A DNA stretch of 64,000 nucleotides from Dermanyssus gallinae (GCA_003439945.1 QVRM01006416.1:1192001-1256000); one strand, 5' to 3'. Shown: positions 1 to 10,470, counted from the first letter of the stretch. Notes: a model not told the origin generated them from the sequence alone. Numbers and translations: made by a program.

Positions 1-744
1 TATATGGTGCTCACATACCTATGGTGGTAAGTGGATTCAATTAGCAGTGAGCCGCCATTGTTTGTTGAAGTGTCTGCCGCCGCCGTTGTTGTTATTGTCG
101 TCGTCGTCGTTCCATTGACTTCAACTGGATGGACCTCCCTCATTCTACACCAGATGGGCCATCTTAATGGATCACGGCGATGATGAAGGGCAACGCGGGG
201 AAAAGACTGTTTTGTTTGTATGTGGCTGGTTGGCTGGCCCACCGGCCGAACGGGCAACCGTCGGTTGGTCTTCATGTTGGCGCGAGGGTTGCTGTTGTTG
301 AAGACGCACCGTCACGGCGACTAGAGCCAGACTGAAGAAGAGCACGAGCGGCGGTAGGGGGGTGAGGCCGAAGGTCATGAGCAGCAGTTGTTGTGCTGAA
401 GCGCTTTGACTTTACTCACTTCACCTCGCCCCATCTCATCTCATCTCTTGGCTCGTCGCCCTGGAACCATGCTGCCGCTGCCGCCAGCATAGCTTGCTTC
501 GTGTGTATTCGCTTGTCCGTTCATTCGTCCGTTTGTCTGTCTGTCGGTCGGTCTGTCTGTGTGTCCATTTGCGGCTTGTTCTTGCGGCAGGCAAAGGAAG
601 GGCGGTAACAAATGTGGCGCGAAGAAGATGACGCCAACATGAAGACGCAAAGGGAAGAAGAGCAGGACTATCATCAACAACAATAATAGCACGCAGACAG
701 CAGCGTAGTCTATTTTCACGCCGTAGGCAAGTCCAAAGATCTAA
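1..744. other. Unique flank with short triplet and CTGT-type tracts
   Basis: No gene is recognisable. It holds a short TTG/TCG tract near 85-110 and a pyrimidine-rich CTGT/CGGT tract near 525-565. The open frames here are short, overlap on both strands and have no family resemblance. Confidence 0.5.
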
Positions 745-1074
745 CAACGACAACAACAATGACAAGAACAGCAACTACAGCAACGACAACAACCTCAACA
801 ACAATGACAACAACTGCAACAATAACAATGACAACAACTGCAACAACAACAATGACAACAACTGCAACAACAACAATGACAACAACCGCAACAACAATGA
901 CAACAACTGCAACAACAACAATGACAACAACCGCAACAACAATGACAACAACTGCAACAACAACAATGACAACAACCGCAACAACAACAATGACAACAAC
1001 TGCAACAACAATGACAACAACTGCAACAACAACAATAACAATGACAACAACTGCAACAACAACACCGCCACCAA
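745..1074. repeat. Minisatellite with Thr-type codons, 18-24 bp unit
   Basis: Roughly fifteen imperfect copies of a unit of the form AATGACAACAACTGCAACAAC, with lengths in multiples of 3. Because every unit lacks stops, long frames stay open on both strands: a Thr-rich plus-strand frame from 759 to 1322 and a Val-rich minus-strand frame from 1258 to 716. The plus frame continues into a non-repetitive Ser/Ala/Gly-rich tail (about 1070-1322). A mucin-like Thr-rich secreted domain is conceivable, but there is no signal peptide and no conserved motif, so I treat it as a non-coding repeat. Confidence 0.8.
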
Positions 1075-1516
1075 CGGCTGTAAGCCCGCCAGCATCTTCT
1101 TGTGACCGTTCCAACTCACCTAAAGCCTTAACGGTCGGGGCAACGGGCGTCGGTTGCGGCAGCGGCTGCAACGGCAGCGTCTCTAGTGCCGTCGCTAAGA
1201 CATTTGTTGGTGTGGTCGCGGGTGGGACAGGTGACTGGCCAACAACAACATTGACCACAACGATAACCAGTTCCGTCAGTTCGTTCCGTGCGTCTAGTCA
1301 GCTCATAGAGCAGATTAGTTAGTGCGTTAGTGACTGCACTCGTTAATCAGTTTCACTGTAATTTCCTAACGTTCTGCGATGACGACAAGTAACTACAACT
1401 GACCTGCAAGAATTAATTACTATCACAGCTACCTAGTACAAAGTGAAGTTCCATTGTAGAACTACAACGAGTGGTGTGACTGCTGCATGGTCTTATATAC
1501 CTCTCTTCTGCAGATA

Positions 1517-1720
1517 CTACTATTATTATTACTACTACTAGTAAAGTTTTCAGGCTGACCCTTAGCCAAGATTTAACGTCCACGGAACTGTTTTTCACAT
1601 TCCTTCATAGACGGACCCCCATAAATACAAATGTGCAACGGTGGGGCTCGAACCCGCGCACCTATGTGTCTCCTCCGGTTGCGAGGCGTAGACTTAAGCC
1701 ACCACGCCACTAGGCTCGAC
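1517..1720 (-). mobile_element. SINE-A copy 1 (tRNA-derived, minus strand)
   Basis: Read on the minus strand, the body (1720 to 1541) begins with a tRNA-like region with an A-box-like GTGGTGGCTTAAG and a B-box GGGTTCGAGCCCC, the internal RNA polymerase III promoter. A shared non-tRNA part with CAGTTCCGTGGACGTTAAATC and CAGCCTGAAAACTTTAC follows, then a TAG/TAA triplet tail (1540-1517). The same body recurs at 20825, 21011 and 34461. This is the most complete copy. A nonautonomous SINE is the natural reading; the mobilising partner is not visible. Confidence 0.8.
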
Positions 1721-1917
1721 TTTTATTATTACTACTACTACTACTACTACTTTTTGTTTAGCATGTAATGTCCACGTTACTGCTTTCGCATTGGTTCGTA
1801 AGACGAAGCCCATAAACACAAATGTGGGACAACGGCGGGGATCGAACCTATGCACCTATGTGTCTCCTCCGGTCGCAAGGCGCACGCGAATGCACCCATC
1901 AAGCCACCAGGCTCGAC
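1721..1917 (-). mobile_element. SINE-A-related copy 2, diverged (minus strand)
   Basis: This lies directly 5' of copy 1, separated only by its own ACT/TAG triplet tail (1721-1753). It keeps the B-box region (ATCGAACCTATGCACCTATG on the plus strand), the ATGTGTCTCCTCCGGT block and the GGCTCGA end, but differs widely elsewhere. It is either an older copy or another subfamily. A further ACT tract at 1923-1948 may be the tail of a third, lost copy. Confidence 0.6.
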
Positions 1918-2328
1918 GATTGCTATTACTACCACTACTACTACTATTAACACAGCAACGGGCAACACAATTAAAGACACCAAGGCCAAATCAGTAATTT
2001 TTCCCACTTAAACCCGTTTATTTATTCAACAGATTGTCTAACCATTCATCTACCCACCCGTTTACACATCAATCAATTTGTCCAACCATCCGCGCGTTCA
2101 TTCATTCATTCATCAATTCGTCAACCCAGTCATTCACCCGGTAACTTAACCACTTGCCGACCCTATTAATCTATCAATGCATACATTATTCCATTCACCC
2201 ATATATCCCCTGGTTTGATGATTTGTCCTCGTTGTCGAGAAGCTGCTATTTGCTAATGACTTTTGAAGACGGCGGCGGCATCTATTATAAGTGAGTCGAC
2301 AAATCTCGTGCTGTCTACAAACCGATTC
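1918..2328. other. Unique sequence, no gene
   Basis: An ACT tract at 1923-1948, a short (ATTC)n tract around 2098-2112 and otherwise unique AT-rich DNA. I see no coding or RNA feature. Confidence 0.5.
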
Positions 2329-2469
2329 TTTTTTTTTTTTGTGAGGTTGGGGAAAAATGCTTTATGCACACCCAGCGCAGTTATCACTTTCCGGGCGTGT
2401 AGAAGCGCGTAGGTAGTGTGGGACTCCCCGATGGCATGGGGTTACCCACTAAAACACCCTAGTCCTCAC
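2329..2469. mobile_element. Small inverted-repeat (MITE-like) element, copy 1
   Basis: A T12 run is followed by GTGAGG at 2341, and the segment ends with CCTCAC at 2464-2469, giving imperfect terminal inverted repeats. Internal blocks GGAAAAATGC...TGCACACCCA, GGTAGTGTGGGACTCC and GGCATGGGGTTACCCACT recur in the same order at 4476-4574. About 130 bp with no coding capacity. Probably a nonautonomous DNA element, but two copies cannot prove mobility. Confidence 0.55.
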
Positions 2470-2536
2470 ATTTACCCCGCCAGGGTTCGGTACTGTTTGC
2501 CAGTTCTTCAAGACAAACCGACTCTGCCGCAATACT

Positions 2537-2569
<33 letters not shown>

Positions 2570-2575
2570 GGTGTT
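2537..2575. repeat. (TTG)n microsatellite
   Basis: About eleven TTG triplets, followed by an imperfect GTTGTTC/GGTGG-type tract to about 2600. Confidence 0.9.
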
Positions 2576-2599
2576 GTTCTTTTTGGTGGCGGTGGTGAT

Positions 2600-3034
2600 G
2601 GTGTTATTCTTGTTATCATTTGCCCCGTTAACTTAGTGGTTGAGTTCAATATTTTGCTATGGCGATTATGACCCAGTTAGGAAGACCACCGTGAAGATTG
2701 ATTAGATGGTACAATGGAGACGGCGATACCAGCTACAGCAGCAGCAATAACCACAATATCAGCAGCAACCACAACACGTTCTTCAATGATTGGATTGCTG
2801 TGCGAGCCACATTGAAATGGCTGCGTATCTGCTCGAATGACCGATTCAGCAGCCGTCCGCTGACATATTTACGCCACCCGACGAGTGGTAATTCTATTTG
2901 ATTGGCATAGTTAACACCTCATACTAGCTGATATTGATTGCAAGACGTCCGTATGGACTGCCCCGTCCTCCGTGTGTAGATTACTTGTTCTATACCTACT
3001 CCATCAGCTCCTACTCGACTACTCCGACGAAATA
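2600..3034. other. Unique sequence, no gene
   Basis: It includes a short CAGCAGCAA tract at 2730-2780. Nothing else is recognisable. Confidence 0.45.
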
Positions 3035-3035
3035 A

Positions 3036-3081
<46 letters not shown>

Positions 3082-3086
3082 AATTT

Positions 3087-3136
<50 letters not shown>
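3035..3136. repeat. (TA)n array with one interruption
   Basis: Alternating TA over about 100 bp, broken near 3078-3095 by a GTATAATTTTATATTA block. Confidence 0.95.
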
Positions 3137-3138
<2 letters not shown>

Positions 3139-3324
3139 GTATATTTGCTTGGGTTATTAGTAGAGGCTCATCAGTGATGACGTCATCTACCGCTCATACA
3201 TAAATGCAATAATGAAAGTGAATACCCGTTACTCGCGGTTCAGCAGAAAAAATCATAAATGGTCGTGACGCAATCACAAACTGGACAAAGACGGCCTAGC
3301 GAACATCAACTAAACCAAAGCAAG

Positions 3325-3328
<4 letters not shown>

Positions 3329-3357
<29 letters not shown>
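3329..3357. repeat. (TA)n microsatellite
   Basis: About 14 TA dinucleotides, flanked by ACACA and TGCATATTC. Confidence 0.95.
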
Positions 3358-3360
<3 letters not shown>

Positions 3361-3760
3361 TATTCATCTGCATGGTGTGGCCAGACAGCAGTGCAGAATA
3401 GTCACCGGGCGATTACATCAAGATAGAAGTCCACTATTTTATCGTGTTGTTGTTAGTAAGGTCGCTCGTTCAGCGCGTGGAAGCAGCGAGCGTCTTCAGG
3501 ATTGATGTCGGCAAACGTAGATTAGGCTCGATCTTAACTTTTGTTCAGCCGAAGGATCGTCCGTCGCGCATCGCGGCTAGCCTCTCTCAAAGAGCGTCAC
3601 CGGGTCACGGCGCCTCATCAATATACACGCTTAACAGCGTCTTTAGCCGAACAGTAGCCGAGCTAATAGAAAAAAAACACGAATCATTTAAGCGTTAATA
3701 AACAAGCGGATGCAGCGGTGCCGTTTTGTATGAAAATCTTCTTTGTTGTTGTTGCTGTTG

Positions 3761-3779
3761 GTACTCGTATATAGTTATA

Positions 3780-3827
<48 letters not shown>

Positions 3828-3843
3828 ACTATATACGAGTACA

Positions 3844-3873
<30 letters not shown>
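3761..3873. repeat. Palindromic TA array with unique inverted arms
   Basis: GTACTCGTATATAGTTATAT at 3761-3780 is repeated as its exact reverse complement ending at 3842, with (TA)n and two TGTA steps between. The non-TA parts of both arms (GTACTCG/CGAGTAC and the AGTT/AACT core) match, so the whole 82 bp can form a cruciform. A second TA tract runs to 3873. Confidence 0.9.
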
Positions 3874-3878
<5 letters not shown>

Positions 3879-4068
3879 GGCGGCGTGAAGTCTTATTATG
3901 AATTGCAAGTGAACAAATACTTGTAGGGGAGACGCATAATAATAAGAATAATGACCACCACTTATCATTGCGGTCTCGTAATAGGAGGGCGTGTTTAACA
4001 AAAGCTAGTTACAGATAAACACAAGCAATATCCAAGAGCAGTGAATCAACATTGAGCGCTGCCAAGAA

Positions 4069-4090
4069 TATATATATATATATATATATG
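4069..4090. repeat. (TA)n microsatellite
   Basis: About 11 TA dinucleotides, followed by GCGTGTGTGTG. Confidence 0.9.
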
Positions 4091-4339
4091 CGTGTGTGTG
4101 CAATTTTTATATTAAGAACATCATGGGGGCTGGAAAAGCATGAATTAATGGCAGAGTTAACTTGAAGTTTGCCGTGATACGCCCACTTGTGTAAATGTGT
4201 GTGTTTTAATTTTCTGAAGATGCATAAGACCACCGCATAGATAGCAATCTTGCATCACAGATGCTTCGCTCATCTGTGAATTAAACTAATTTGTCTCTGT
4301 TTTTCATTAATCATGTAAATGATCACAAACGTCAACGGC

Positions 4340-4466
4340 AGTAAAAATAATAGCAACAACAACGAAAGGAGCATCAACAACGCCAACAACAACAACACCA
4401 ACACCACCACCACCACCAACAACACCACCATCAACAACAACAACAATAACAATGACAGCAGCAACA
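4340..4466. repeat. Imperfect CAA/CCA triplet field
   Basis: Interspersed CAA, ACC and GCA triplets, ending at the inverted-repeat element that starts at 4476. Confidence 0.8.
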
Positions 4467-4475
4467 ATTTTTTTT

Positions 4476-4574
4476 GGTGAGAGGGAAAAATTCTTTTACG
4501 CACACCCAAGGCGGGTAGTGTGGTACTCCATGCCGATGTTGTTGGCATAATACCCACTCAAAAAACCTCTCACC
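4476..4574. mobile_element. Small inverted-repeat (MITE-like) element, copy 2
   Basis: A perfect 9-bp terminal inverted repeat: GGTGAGAGG at 4476-4484 and CCTCTCACC at 4566-4574. The inside matches copy 1 at 2341 in three blocks (GAAAAATTCTTTTACGCACACCCA-like, GGTAGTGTGG.ACTCC, GGCAT..TACCCACT). It is 99 bp, shorter than copy 1, which has about 30 extra internal bases. It is preceded by a T8 run, as copy 1 is by T12. No protein is encoded. Confidence 0.65.
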
Positions 4575-5190
4575 TAAATGGGCTCAGGAAGAAGCGAGGA
4601 GCTTAAACCATTCTTTAATACTACTTCAACCCCCCAGCAGCAACAATTGCCGTGACGAAACCTACAAAGTTCGTGCAATATAACAACACTACATGACGTT
4701 TTGGTCGTGGAATTAATTCTAGCCGCAGATCAGATGTACCGCGGTCAGAACCAGGCGGAGCAGAAAAATCTACGAAAATACAGCTGAGCTAGCAGCACAA
4801 GCTTACTATTTGTTTGTACCACCATTTAGCATTTAAACTGCATGCGACTGCAGCCGTACACAACGAACTTTCTTTGCCAACACTTAGCTCTTTGTCAATA
4901 TTAAGCGATGAAACGCCGCTTCAGCACTGACGTACTGGACATACTGGCGAAACGGTCCCGACTACGATGGCCTATCACTAACCCAGCGAAAACCCCGGCT
5001 ATAGGTGACACGCGTACTAGTTTTTGTTTACAATATGCTTACTTAGTCGTAGACTTATATAGTATAGTGCACGGAGACGTTTAACGTATACGTGCGTTTA
5101 ATACCGCATCTACTTTCTTCTGTAGCTCGTGTTGCTTCCGATACCTTTACTAGCCGTCGTTTTCGTTTATTTCGGCGGTACCTCGTTGTC
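4575..5190. other. Unique sequence, no gene
   Basis: No repeat longer than a few units and no convincing frame. The last 50-100 bp could contain a further degraded part of the transposase relic that becomes readable at about 5193. Confidence 0.45.
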
Positions 5191-5192
5191 GC

Positions 5193-5578
5193 TTGCGTCG
5201 CAGCCATTGTGGTACTTTTCCTGACTTGATTAGATTTTGCGCTGAATGCGTCATCAAAGGACTAGTTTTTCCCATAAAAGCTGCCGGGAATGCGCGGACA
5301 GTGAATGGTGATCCGTATCGGGGCTGGATAACCCAGTTCCTGTCCCTCAATTGGAGCTCAAAGCCATGTGATTCCAACATGACGGTGCCACTTGCTATAT
5401 AGCACGTGAAACAATTGCATTTTTGCACGAAGTATTCCCTCGTCGTTTATTATCCCGTTTAGGCGGCCAGAATAGGCTGTCTAAATCAGGCGAAATAACG
5501 CATGTCTGGACTTCTTTCTTTCTAAGGTTCTTCAAGTCACAAGTTATGCTAACGAGCTTACGACTACCGAAGCCTTAA
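5193..5578 (+). pseudogene. Tc1/mariner-superfamily transposase relic (DDE domain)
   Basis: A transposase cuts and rejoins transposon ends in the nucleus; this copy is dead. One frame (about 5230-5345) reads AAGNARTVNGDPYRGWITQFL, matching the segment before the second catalytic Asp in arthropod DDE transposases. After a frameshift near 5345-5372 a second frame (5372-5578) gives FQHDGATCYIARETIAFLHE and then VFPRRLLSRLGG, the QDGATCHTARET-type catalytic block, before a TAA at 5576. The expected WP.RS.DLTPLD.FLWG region survives only as RLSKSGEIT...FFLRFF. It has a stop at about 5400 in the first frame, at least one frameshift, and no visible N-terminal DNA-binding part or terminal repeats. 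The assignment is from motif recognition, not alignment. Confidence 0.75.
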
Positions 5579-5972
5579 ATTAAGAGATTGGACCCTGTAT
5601 TAGACTGAGCTCTAACCTTAAATATACCAAGGCGAAAATTTCGTTTCAACAACATGCCAGCAAAGCCGTGTAGAGCATTTTTCAGATGCGTTGTTCCATA
5701 CACAATTTGCACCTATCCACCTCACGAATAAATTAAAATTTCCGTTTTAAAGTGAAAAAGTAGTTTATTTTAAATTTAGTGTTTTTTCTCTTGTTGGGAC
5801 ACACTGGAATTATATAAATACGAAATACACAAACAGAACCCTGCAAAGCGTTTTAACCGGTATCAGCGATTGATCATAATCAGCTAATGCCAATTTACTG
5901 CTACAAACCAGCCGGTTCGGCATAAGTTACTGACCGTCTCAAGGGACGTATGATATGTAATTCACTCAATAC
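5579..5972. other. AT-rich unique sequence
   Basis: No gene or repeat is visible. It may include the 3' non-coding part of the preceding transposon relic. Confidence 0.4.
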
Positions 5973-5973
5973 G

Positions 5974-6003
<30 letters not shown>
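5973..6003. repeat. (TA)n microsatellite
   Basis: About 15 TA dinucleotides, ending in TTTATAG. Confidence 0.95.
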
Positions 6004-6007
<4 letters not shown>

Positions 6008-6110
6008 GCTCGTCAGCTTTGTAGTTAAAATAAAAAAAAATGCGTTGTGTACAATTGAAATATATGTGGCCTTACGTATTCTCCACGTATATTGTGCCCG
6101 TATCTATTGC

Positions 6111-6113
<3 letters not shown>

Positions 6114-6142
<29 letters not shown>
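6114..6142. repeat. (TA)n microsatellite
   Basis: About 14 TA dinucleotides between GCGCCA and ATTGGCAC. Confidence 0.95.
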
Positions 6143-6145
<3 letters not shown>

Positions 6146-6690
6146 GGCACAATCAATAGGGCAACTACGATTCATTCGCTTCCCAACGGTTTTCCGTAAT
6201 GGCTAGAGTGTCAGGCGCTGCTTCGACTTCGTCGATTGTGCGCCGATGTGGCCCGCACCGCGATGCCGCTGGGCTGGCTGATTGGCTGATTTCAGACAAT
6301 GAGTGTTTCAATTAAGTCCGAGCCAAAATTGACATCGAAGACAGGTGTGGTGTCTGCGGATAGACAACGTCTATCCGTGCAGTGTGATCGAGACAACATG
6401 TATCGTGTCTCGTCCCGTGATCCGTGATCAATCAACGCGTCCGTCAATCGAAGCTCGACACGAATATTTGACCGCGTTTCCACAGACCTCAGCAGCAACA
6501 GCACCTTGTATGCGCCACGACATTGCATCTTGCTCGCTGTCTCCCGGCCCGAGCTTGCTCGACCATGGCACCTGCTCGAGAACTGTTGTTACAAATTAGA
6601 TCGGCATTTATGACAACATTGGCTCATCAAAGTTTTTTTTTTTGCTATAGCAAAGCAAATTACTATTGTCCCGCATAGACGTACGACCTG
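6143..6690. other. Unique sequence, no gene
   Basis: Overlapping short frames on both strands show no motif. A T-rich run occurs near 6631-6642. Confidence 0.45.
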
Positions 6691-6716
6691 CATATATATA
6701 TATATATATTTATATA
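6691..6716. repeat. (TA)n microsatellite
   Basis: About 10 TA units, followed by a T10 run at about 6720. Confidence 0.9.
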
Positions 6717-6927
6717 CATTTTTTTTTTTAGTGTATTTGCCTTTTGCGAAGAAAAACATCCAGCTGCCATGCTGCTTATATATCTCGGCAAGGGAGGGGC
6801 ATGGACGCTGGATGCCCGATTAAAGCTTTAACTTTGTTCAATTTACCGGCTAGATTGTGAAGTGAAGCAACGTAATCAATTATTGTTATTGTTTTTCTGC
6901 CTGTTCCAGGTAAGCGTGGACGATATG

Positions 6928-7055
6928 CTCGTTATTGTTGTTGTCGTCGTCATCATCATCATCATCGTCGTCCTCACAGTGATTGTCGTCGTTGTGGGGC
7001 ACGCACAACAACAACAACAACAATGACCACAACAAGATCAACAACAACGACAACT
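6928..7055. repeat. TTG/TCG/CAT tract facing a CAA tract
   Basis: TTGTTGTTGTCGTCGTC plus (CAT)n at 6933-6995 is followed within 30 bp by ACAACAACAACAACAACAATG at 7006-7026. The two halves are partly complementary and could pair. Confidence 0.8.
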
Positions 7056-8025
7056 GCGATTCAATCCTAACAAAGGTCCTTTATCCCTTATTATATTATC
7101 CATATTGTTATTATAGGGAGGAATAGAAATACGATGGTACTTCTCGTAGTCGTTGCCGTTGTCTTCGTCATCTGTTGTCGTCAGCATAAGGCGGCAATTA
7201 CTAATCAATGAGCTAAATTCGATACGATTCTACAACAGCCACGCTCATTTTGGTTGTGCCGCTGCTGCTGCTGCTGCTGAAGCACTTATTACGGATAATT
7301 GACCTTACGACAACAACATCGCCAACCCTATTTTGAGATCAGTCAAGTGCACGATAACCAAGTGCAGAACATATAGCGGAGGCGCAATATTAGCTCAAGC
7401 CACTCACAGCAGGTGGGGCAGATTGTAGTAGAAGTAGTAGTGGTAGTTGAAGTAGAGGTAATAGTAGTGGTTAAAGTACTTCTTTTGAATGGACAGTGCT
7501 TGAGTTGTTTTTAATGCTGTTACTGGTTTGTCGTTGTTGTTGCTGCTGCTGCTGATGTTGTTGTTGCTGGTGCAACGACCAAGACGATGATCATATACAT
7601 ACAGTGGGTTTAATGGGGGAATAATGATCGATCATATACAATGGGCTATGTTCGGCAATGATCGGGGTACACGTTTTCTTCCGACTGACAGCAGCTGTAA
7701 ATATGTGCACACCTTGCAGTCCTTGCGCACATTTTGCGTTCGAGCTTCTTCTAACCAGCAGCAGTAGTAGTGTCGCGGTGCATTAAAACTAAGCCCCCTA
7801 TCCAGCTGTCAATCGAATGAAGTCAAGGTGCATGATCATTCCTCTACCTCCCCCCCCCTTCGCGTCTGCCCCATTGTGCCCTGACACATTATGGCCGGAG
7901 ACTCTCAGTGGTGTCCTGCTGAAACTGCGAAGGTTCAGTCTCCTTGCTGTCCGCCGTTACTCATAAGTCATTTAGCAATGTATTCCGCTGTCGGCTTTGT
8001 CTCCACGCGGTCGAGACGGCTCTCT
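7056..8025. other. Unique sequence with short triplet tracts
   Basis: (CTG)n at 7258-7278, GTA-type tract at 7422-7475, TTG/CTG tract at 7531-7572 and a short C-run at 7849-7858. No gene is recognisable. Confidence 0.5.
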
Positions 8026-8160
8026 AACGTCTAACGTTTAAGCCAATGAAAGCTGCAATAGCATTACATTTCAACATATCTTGTGTAAGAATAAAACAAA
8101 GTTTAGGTAGTACGAAGATGCAGGACTGGATGTACATACAAACACCTCAGAACCGAAGCT
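8026..8160 (+). repeat. Dispersed 128-bp repeat, copy 1
   Basis: From CTAACGTTTAAGCCAA to CACCTCAGAACCGA, this segment is repeated at 9666-9793 with about 85-90 percent identity by eye. In copy 2 it leads directly into a reverse-transcriptase tail, so it probably belongs to the same non-LTR retrotransposon. Here the element stops after the shared block. Confidence 0.75.
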
Positions 8161-8302
8161 AGAGTTATGTGGAGAGAAAAGGTCGGTCAGGTTTGCCCGC
8201 AGGCAAAAACAACGGCCGCCTCGACGCGCATTAAAGGTGTCGGTAGAAGCAACGACAAAGCAGATTCTTAAACCTGGCACTTATAGATGCATGAAACACA
8301 GG

Positions 8303-8512
8303 ACGACGACGACAACAATATTAACAACCACAAGTACAACAATATGTACAATTACAACAGCAAGTACAAGTACAACAGCAGCAACAACCATAGCAATAAC
8401 AGTAACCACAGCAACAACCCTAACAACAACAACAACAGTAACCACAACAACAACAGCAACAACCCTAACAACAACAACAACGACAGAGACCCTAACAACG
8501 ACGGCGACGACG
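8303..8512. repeat. Imperfect (CAA)n field
   Basis: CAA triplets mixed with AGT, ACC and GAC. In one plus-strand frame from an ATG at 8287 it would encode an Asn-rich 129-residue peptide ending at 8676. All frames are open here simply because CAA-type repeats lack stops. Confidence 0.85.
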
Positions 8513-9665
8513 ACCTTGTCCATGGACATCACGTCCACGGATTGCTACTCTTGGCTAATTTCAGCGTGAGAGAGCGATGTGCTTCTTCTGCTCCTGCTGC
8601 TGACCCCAAGATGGAACCAAAGCACAGAACCAACGGAACCAACCCCTCGCGCGTTGCGTCCGAGAACCTTTCATAGCGCCTTCCAATCCAGCGGCCCGCG
8701 CGTCGTTTGGGTCAAAGACGAGGTCCGCGCAAATGCGCGATGCGCCTGCGATCTACTGGAGAACTGCCCTTGATGGTTGGATAAGCCCGCAGGGTCCAGA
8801 ATGAATAGCGGGCAGCACCTAAGCATGATATGAGTCAGATAAATACAAAGGGAAAGCGGGAGAGAAAGAGAGAGATAGATTTAAGGAGAAGAATGTGGGA
8901 GAAAAATATTTAAAATCAAGCAAGTCTGGCAAAACAATGCGCGTATGTGCTGGCTCCGCGCTTATGTTGGCCACAATGCATACAAGTAAGAGATATATAG
9001 TATATGGTGCAGACAGATCGTCCATGACTAGGGTGCCAGGGGGGTAATTACGGCGCATGAACAAACAGATAAAACCAGAGGTCAAGACTGTCTGTCTGAA
9101 CGACGCATGTGTGCAAGAAAGAGAAGTTATGGCCACTGTAGGTGTGTAGTCGATATGTTGTTTGTTATTAGTAGTGCTAACAAAACACTAAAAATGGCGT
9201 CAGCTTTCGTTGTAACGCCAGTAAGAGACACCGTAGTAGCAGTTTCTAGCCAGTAATATCATCAATATGGTGGTACCAGCAAATCGCCAGGCGTGCACCC
9301 TGTCTGGATTATCGGCCATGTTAATTTGGCTCGAAAATTGGAGAACGTTTTGAAAGATCTAGAAGGACGCGGGTTTTTAAACATCCCAAAACAAAAAAAC
9401 AAAAACGAAACGCATGTGGCCGATAGAAGTAGTAAATGAGTAGAGAAAAATAAAATACTGAGTGAACCGCTATCGTCGGGTATCTAGTCGGATAAATGGC
9501 GAGGGAAATAATACAGATATGCATTCTCATTAGTGTCACTGAGCTATCGAAAGTACAGGACTGTGGAATGATATGCGTTTCTCGACTGTCGACAGCTGTC
9601 GCGAACATTACAGCTAAGAAAACCGTGTTTGCGTAATAACCTCTCAGTTTCGGGGGGAAATTGGC
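8513..9665. other. Unique sequence, no gene
   Basis: A GAGA-rich tract lies at about 8858-8880. I see no supported coding or RNA feature. Confidence 0.45.
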
Positions 9666-10306
9666 GTCTAACGTTTAAGCCAAGGAAAGGTGCAATAGCA
9701 TTACATTCCAACATATTTTGTGTAAGAATAAAACAACGTTTAGGGAGTATGGAGATGCAGGACTGAATATACATACAAACACCTCAGAACCGAGTTGTGA
9801 ACTCATAGATTTATCAGGATAGCCAGAAGGCTGTCGGGAAACCTTCGGGGGAACTTGACGCACTCAAGGACCAACATGCGTATACTCTTTGGAATGTTAA
9901 TAGATTTAAAATACCAAGGGTCTTCTGGAAGACTGTAGCAGTACCAAGTCGTACCTATGCAAGCGCTGTTACTGTGCTGTCAGGAGTTCCGATACAAGCC
10001 AATAACAGCTCAAAATTAAACGTACCGAGCAATAAGGTTGCCTGCGAGTTACTCGAGAGAAAGATGGGCTGGTTCCGCTTTTGGAGCTCTGGAGGCTTAA
10101 AGTAAGATACGTTACTCGAAATGGTGGACGGGCTAGAAACAAAATCGCGTGCATACGCACAGATAGAGAAATTGATGAAGAAAAATCATGACGTGATGCT
10201 CGGGAGATTCGGAAAACCCCGGGGGAGAGGGGGGGGGAAAAGAAAACCTGTGTGCAAACTTCCACCGGACGAAGAGGACTCTTGGAGCACTGGAATAAGG
10301 GCTTGA
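9666..10306 (+). pseudogene. Non-LTR retrotransposon reverse-transcriptase C-terminal relic
   Basis: The element copies its RNA into nuclear DNA. The first part (9666-9793) is the dispersed repeat shared with 8026. One frame then stays open from 9854 to the stop at 10103 and reads FKIPRVFWKTVAVPSRTYA, which resembles the (L/F)W+..AVPALTY segment after the RT fingers/palm in animal, especially tick, non-LTR polymerases. It continues with KVACELLERKMGWFRFW, like the ...GELGW..F.(A/S)RE stretch. A shifted frame from the ATG at 10121 to 10306 (MVDGLETKSRAYAQIEKLMK) appears to continue it, so a frameshift lies near 10090-10120. The upstream catalytic YADD part is absent, so it is 5'-truncated and inactive. 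Confidence 0.55.
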
Positions 10307-10425
10307 AGTTAAAGCTGCTGCAGGGACACTCGGTCTCCTAGAAGCAAAATGGTGGCTTCGTAATGACTACAATAAACCGTTAGTACAAGTCAAGTAGAAT
10401 GTCCGTTAAAACTTTGTGTATATGT

Positions 10426-10431
<6 letters not shown>

Positions 10432-10470
<39 letters not shown>

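Noticed and set aside
716..1322. 187-codon Thr-rich and 180-codon Val-rich open frames on opposite strands
   Set aside because: Both stay open because the minisatellite unit is a multiple of 3 and lacks stops. There is no signal peptide or domain.
8287..8676. Asn-rich 129-codon frame from an ATG
   Set aside because: Derived from the CAA field; other frames in the same region are open as well.
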